From Apus apus (taxonomy: Eukaryota; Chordata; Aves; Apodiformes; Apodidae), in assembly GCF_020740795.1 (NCBI RefSeq), contig NC_067283.1:44009659-44073658 (forward strand): a stretch of DNA of 64,000 bases. Direction: 5' to 3'. Below are positions 60,957 to 64,000 of the stretch, piece by piece; within the stretch, counting starts at the first letter, position 1; the number at the start of each line of letters is the position of its first letter. The notes below the pieces were generated by a model. The model did not search any database. It was not told the origin of the DNA and saw only the letters and a list, made by a program, of their open reading frames with translations. Made by a program: the position numbers and the translations under genes.

Positions 60957-62250
60957 GGGGTTCTGGTGCCCTGTCCTGGTTCATGGGAGTATAAATATTT
61001 ATACATGAACTTCTAAGTGTCTGAAGAACATTGTGCCAATAATATATGCCAAATCTTAAGCGTTTACTCTAAGAATTTAAAACTGCACTAAGAAGTGTAA
61101 TTGATGGGGAGGGCTGAAGTTTTTATTCAGTAAATCCTTTGTAGGCCAGACAAGTTATCAAATGTTTAAGCTGTGCTCATATTTCACAGACTGTCAATTG
61201 TTTTGTAGCAGCCTGGCTGAAGCAATAACAAGTAATGTTCCCGTGTAAATTTATGCCAGCGGGGGGGGTCTGAAATTCAAGCCAGACATTTGCAGAGAGC
61301 AGTTTGGCTTCAGTTTTGTAGAATGAGATGCTCTTTAGATACAGTGGATCTCTTGAGTACAAGTGGCATATTCTTTAAACATCTGTATTTGTCTGTTTTA
61401 TGCTGAAACTGTAGAAATACTTTGTATACAGGAAAGCTGTTGCATGTGTGGGGTCTAAAAGCCTTCACTCTTCCCTTGGTGCTCACAGAAAGGATCAAGA
61501 TGAGTCACGCCTGTAAAAACTGGCGTTAAGAGACAGACAGAAAGGGGATGGTAACACTTTCAGGAGTGGTAGGCCCTTTCTAGCCACCTTCCCAAGTCTG
61601 GCTTGGACTCTGAGGGTGATTCCAGTGACCAAAAAGAGTTGATTGGCCCCTTGCCCTTCCCCCCCCAAAAAAGTGAAGTATTATTTTTCAGCACTTTAAG
61701 TGTTTTGGGTTTTGTTTTGGGTTTGTTTTTTTTGCCCGAAAATGGGAGTCATAGATGTGTTCAGGACAGCTCTGATAAGAGATTCGTCCTTGAAATATGC
61801 ATGAAGAAAAGGAATTGCCAGTGTAGATTGGTGCTGTGTTCTTAAACTTCTCTGTAGGTTGTACTGTGTGGGTTTTTGTAATTGTTAAAGGGACTTGGGA
61901 TTTTAGTATGCCCTAGAGAAAAAGTGTTCAATGAAACTTAGAAAAGGGCACGGGCATGTTTTGCCAGCAGCTGTTAGGCAGTAGTAGTGTCTGGTAATTA
62001 TGCTAATAAGTGGTAGTAAAAATCCTAGGACTTTTCAGTTTTGGTTGCTAAGCATTTCTGAAAGCACCATTTTATTGAAGATGTCGGTTTATACTGTTAA
62101 TTTGATGGGAATTTTAGTATTGCCCCCAAAGTATTTTCTATGTTTTTGGAGTCCTGTTGTATTTCATCCCTGCCACAGCTTGTGTATCTCTTCTCAAAGT
62201 TAATGTAAAATTCTTCACACTACAGTAAACATTTTTGTTTTCCATATTTT
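60957..62250 (+). other. SH3BP5 3' UTR (probable extent)
   Basis: Follows the stop codon without further coding potential. It includes an AU-rich stretch (TATAAATATTTATACATG near 60991), a short G-run at about 61261 and a T-rich run near 61720. The end is uncertain: the nearest plausible poly(A) signal is the AGTAAA variant at 62224, and longer forms may run to 63349. Confidence 0.6.
62224..62229 (+). terminator. Candidate poly(A) signal AGTAAA
   Basis: A known variant hexamer followed after a few bases by TTTTTGTTTT and then GAGTCTGTG, which fits the U/GU-rich downstream element. It would give a 3' UTR of about 1.3 kb. Not a canonical AATAAA, so this is tentative. Confidence 0.4.
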
Positions 62251-63348
62251 GAGTCTGTGCAAGCTAAGTCGTATCTCATATGCTAAGGACAGAATCTTCT
62301 GCTGCTGCAAAAAGCTTAGTCTTTAAACACCCACTTCCAGTTCAAGATTGCACCCCAGTGTCACTCTGGTTTTAGAATCCTTTGCAGTATGTGGACAACT
62401 GTCACCTCCTTCTAGCTTCCTGAATCCTTGCATCCATTATTCACTCTTTATTCTGAACTGCATGAGATCAGAGCTTTAGTCAAGTTTTCCAAAGTCCCTT
62501 AATATACAGAAAAGAGGAAGGTATTCTGTTACCTAACACCTGTGTAGTTGATGCTGCTGAAATTTGCTGTAAGGCCCTGCAGAACTGGAGGCAAAGGAAC
62601 CTGTTTTCATAAAAATTAGATTCAACATTCTAGCTGTTAAGCAGGAACAGCTCTGAATATTTATATATAGACACCTCCTGAACACATGAAGGCTCAGCTT
62701 TGCCATCGTTAGCATTTCCCAGCCCCAGTAAATGCTTAGGAAAGAGGTTTGTGGTTCTAACTTCTGATGGGACCATGACTTGAGGAAAAGCTGGGATTGA
62801 CAGTATTAAATACTAAATGAAAAGCACTACAGAAGTGCTACATTGTATTAAATGTTTTCTACTTCAACTTTCATAGCTAAACTATTTTCTGTGCAGCATA
62901 CATGTAAAAAAAAAAAAAAGCAGAAGCAGAGGTATGTGTAGTTGAGTATCTTATTTTTGCAACTTGTCAGTCAACTCCTAATAAGACTTTCCTGGATTAT
63001 TTGGGAGTTTGTGTTTTGTTTTGTTTGTTGAAGCATCTCTTGCTATCAAATTTCCTCTCATCTTTCCAGTTCTGGCTAGAAACCCAAACTCCCTGCACTT
63101 GGGCAATGAATTACTTTTGTGTTCAGCAGGATATAAAAACAGTTGTGTGCACTGCCTTGCATTTGTCCCGATTGTGTTCAGCTCCCAACAGGGTAAAACC
63201 ATTATCAGGTAGTGTGAAAGGGTGGGGAACCCACCATACTTTTTCTTCTGCAAAGATCTTGCTGCAGCCTTCTTCCTTTGGCACCTCCTGGAACTGGCAG
63301 GTAAGTCACCCTTAAAACATGTGAACAAAGAGGCAGAACTACATGTCA

Positions 63349-63354
63349 AATAAA
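63349..63354 (+). terminator. Candidate distal poly(A) signal AATAAA (+ strand)
   Basis: The canonical AATAAA on the + strand 2.4 kb after the SH3BP5 stop. It could end a long 3' UTR isoform. No clear GU-rich element follows, so support is modest. Confidence 0.35.
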
Positions 63355-63370
63355 TTAATGGAAAACTAAT

Positions 63371-63376
63371 TTTATT
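63371..63376 (-). terminator. Candidate poly(A) signal AATAAA (- strand)
   Basis: TTTATT on the + strand is AATAAA on the - strand, only 17 bases from the + strand signal. It would suit a convergent gene arriving from the right, such as the one suggested at 63800-63926. Confidence 0.3.
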
Positions 63377-63799
63377 TTAAACTTCATAAAAGCCATAATT
63401 ATAAATATGACAACCTTTAATGAACATACATGACTATGGAGTACAGGCAAATGAACAAGCTTTCTCCAGTTGGAGCTCCTTCTGCATTCTGAAGTGTAAC
63501 ATGATGGTAGCTGCCTTCATGGGTATAAAAATAAGCTTCTGGTGTATCAAAGTGTATGTGATCACTTCAGGTCCCCTGAAGTGAGGATGTATAAAGCAAG
63601 TGTTAACCTAGTAATTCTACTTCTCTTTGGTATTATCAAACAATGTAACTGTCCTTTACCAAAAAAAAAAACAACAAACCAATGAAAACCTCTACTACAT
63701 GTACACAAACTTAATTCTGAATAGCTGGCAGTTCAAACCCCAGATGGATTGTGTGGTCAGGTGCATAATTACTGTACAGAATAGTTAGATGAAACTTAC

Positions 63800-63926
63800 A
63801 TCAGGAAGCTTAGAGTGAATCTCACACTCCTGGGGCAGATGGGATTGAAGCTGTTGATAAAAGTCATCCATGTACTCACTGAGTCTGAGAACTGATGGAT
63901 TACCCAAGGAGTAGCCTGCAGTCTTC
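63800..63926 (-). other. Candidate coding exon of an unidentified convergent gene
   Basis: On the - strand the segment is preceded by TTTTGTTGTTAG (acceptor-like) and followed by GAT|GTAAGT (ideal donor). It is 127 bases long: one base finishing a codon, then 42 open codons starting KTAGYSLGNPSVLRLSEYMD and ending CEIHSKLPD. The composition looks like a real protein, but I do not recognise the family. In mammals CAPN7 lies convergent to SH3BP5; the peptide does not match the calpain-7 C-terminus as I remember it. If the donor is not used, the frame closes four codons later and the - strand AATAAA at 63376-63371 could end the transcript. Chance is not excluded. Confidence 0.3.
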
Positions 63927-64000
63927 CTAACAACAAAATGGAGGATGTGTGTGTCTGACGGGGTGTCTCACCCTCTGGTATGAACAGCAGCATTATGGAG

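Larger units (their letters stand above)
62251..63793. other. Region between SH3BP5 3' UTR and the right-edge candidate exon
   Basis: No confident gene. There are ATTAAA hexamers at 62805 and 62847, an A-run near 62907, and an ideal donor-like CAG|GTAAGT at 63298-63306 on the + strand with no matching exon evidence. Overlapping open frames on both strands around 63000-63310 could not be assigned to a family. Confidence 0.5.

Noticed and set aside
63134-63290. - strand open stretch reading FQEVPKEEGC...DKCKAVHTT as a possible next exon of the right-edge gene
   Set aside because: It is stop-free for only about 60 codons, its acceptor is poor and no donor was found at a suitable place. I could not link it to the 63800-63926 segment.
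63001-63315. 104-codon + strand frame ending near a perfect CAG|GTAAGT
   Set aside because: The peptide looks random, no acceptor gives a sensible exon, and - strand frames overlap it. The donor-like string alone is not evidence.
1-64000. Bacterial-type systems, CRISPR arrays, operons, phage or retroviral genes
   Set aside because: Composition, spliced gene structure and CR1 repeats show vertebrate nuclear DNA. No spaced direct-repeat array and no gag/pol/env-like frames were seen.

Overview
This window is vertebrate nuclear DNA, most likely from a bird. It holds one multi-exon gene with long introns, a CpG-island promoter, and a low density of interspersed repeats. The recognisable repeats are CR1 LINEs with the typical avian 3' end. 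Turtles and crocodilians also carry CR1, so 'bird' is an inference from the repeat type combined with the compact, repeat-poor introns.

The gene is SH3BP5 (SH3 domain-binding protein 5, also called Sab), on the + strand and complete in its coding part. Nine coding exons (12044-12124, 14301-14363, 24623-24751, 44414-44578, 52997-53127, 55906-55948, 56378-56597, 59876-60136, 60775-60956) join without a frameshift into a 424-residue protein. All introns are GT-AG. The product is a long coiled-coil protein followed by a disordered Ser/Pro/acidic tail with two JNK-docking motifs. Family members activate Rab11 as a guanine-nucleotide exchange factor. SH3BP5 itself is also known as a mitochondrial outer-membrane scaffold for JNK and as an SH3-domain ligand of Btk.

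Layout: 1-11.7 kb is upstream DNA with no supported gene. About 11.85-12.56 kb is a CpG island carrying the promoter, a repeat-rich 5' UTR, exon 1 and a strong G-quadruplex motif in early intron 1. From 12.1 to 60.8 kb, eight introns separate the exons; intron 3 alone is 19.7 kb. CR1 copies lie at 14.9, 27.2, 37.2-38.1 and 49.9-50.4 kb, the last still with a long open reverse-transcriptase C-terminal frame. From 60,957 the 3' UTR starts, with candidate poly(A) signals at 62.2 kb and 63.35 kb. At the right edge, on the - strand, 63,926-63,800 looks like an exon of an unidentified convergent gene.

I found no operon, CRISPR array, phage or other accessory system. The points most worth a second look are the - strand exon-like segment at the right edge, the CpG-retaining AT-rich block at 42.77-43.03 kb in intron 3, the unexplained 26-bp exact repeat shared by 27.28 and 28.55 kb, the G-quadruplex in intron 1, and the well-preserved CR1 copy.
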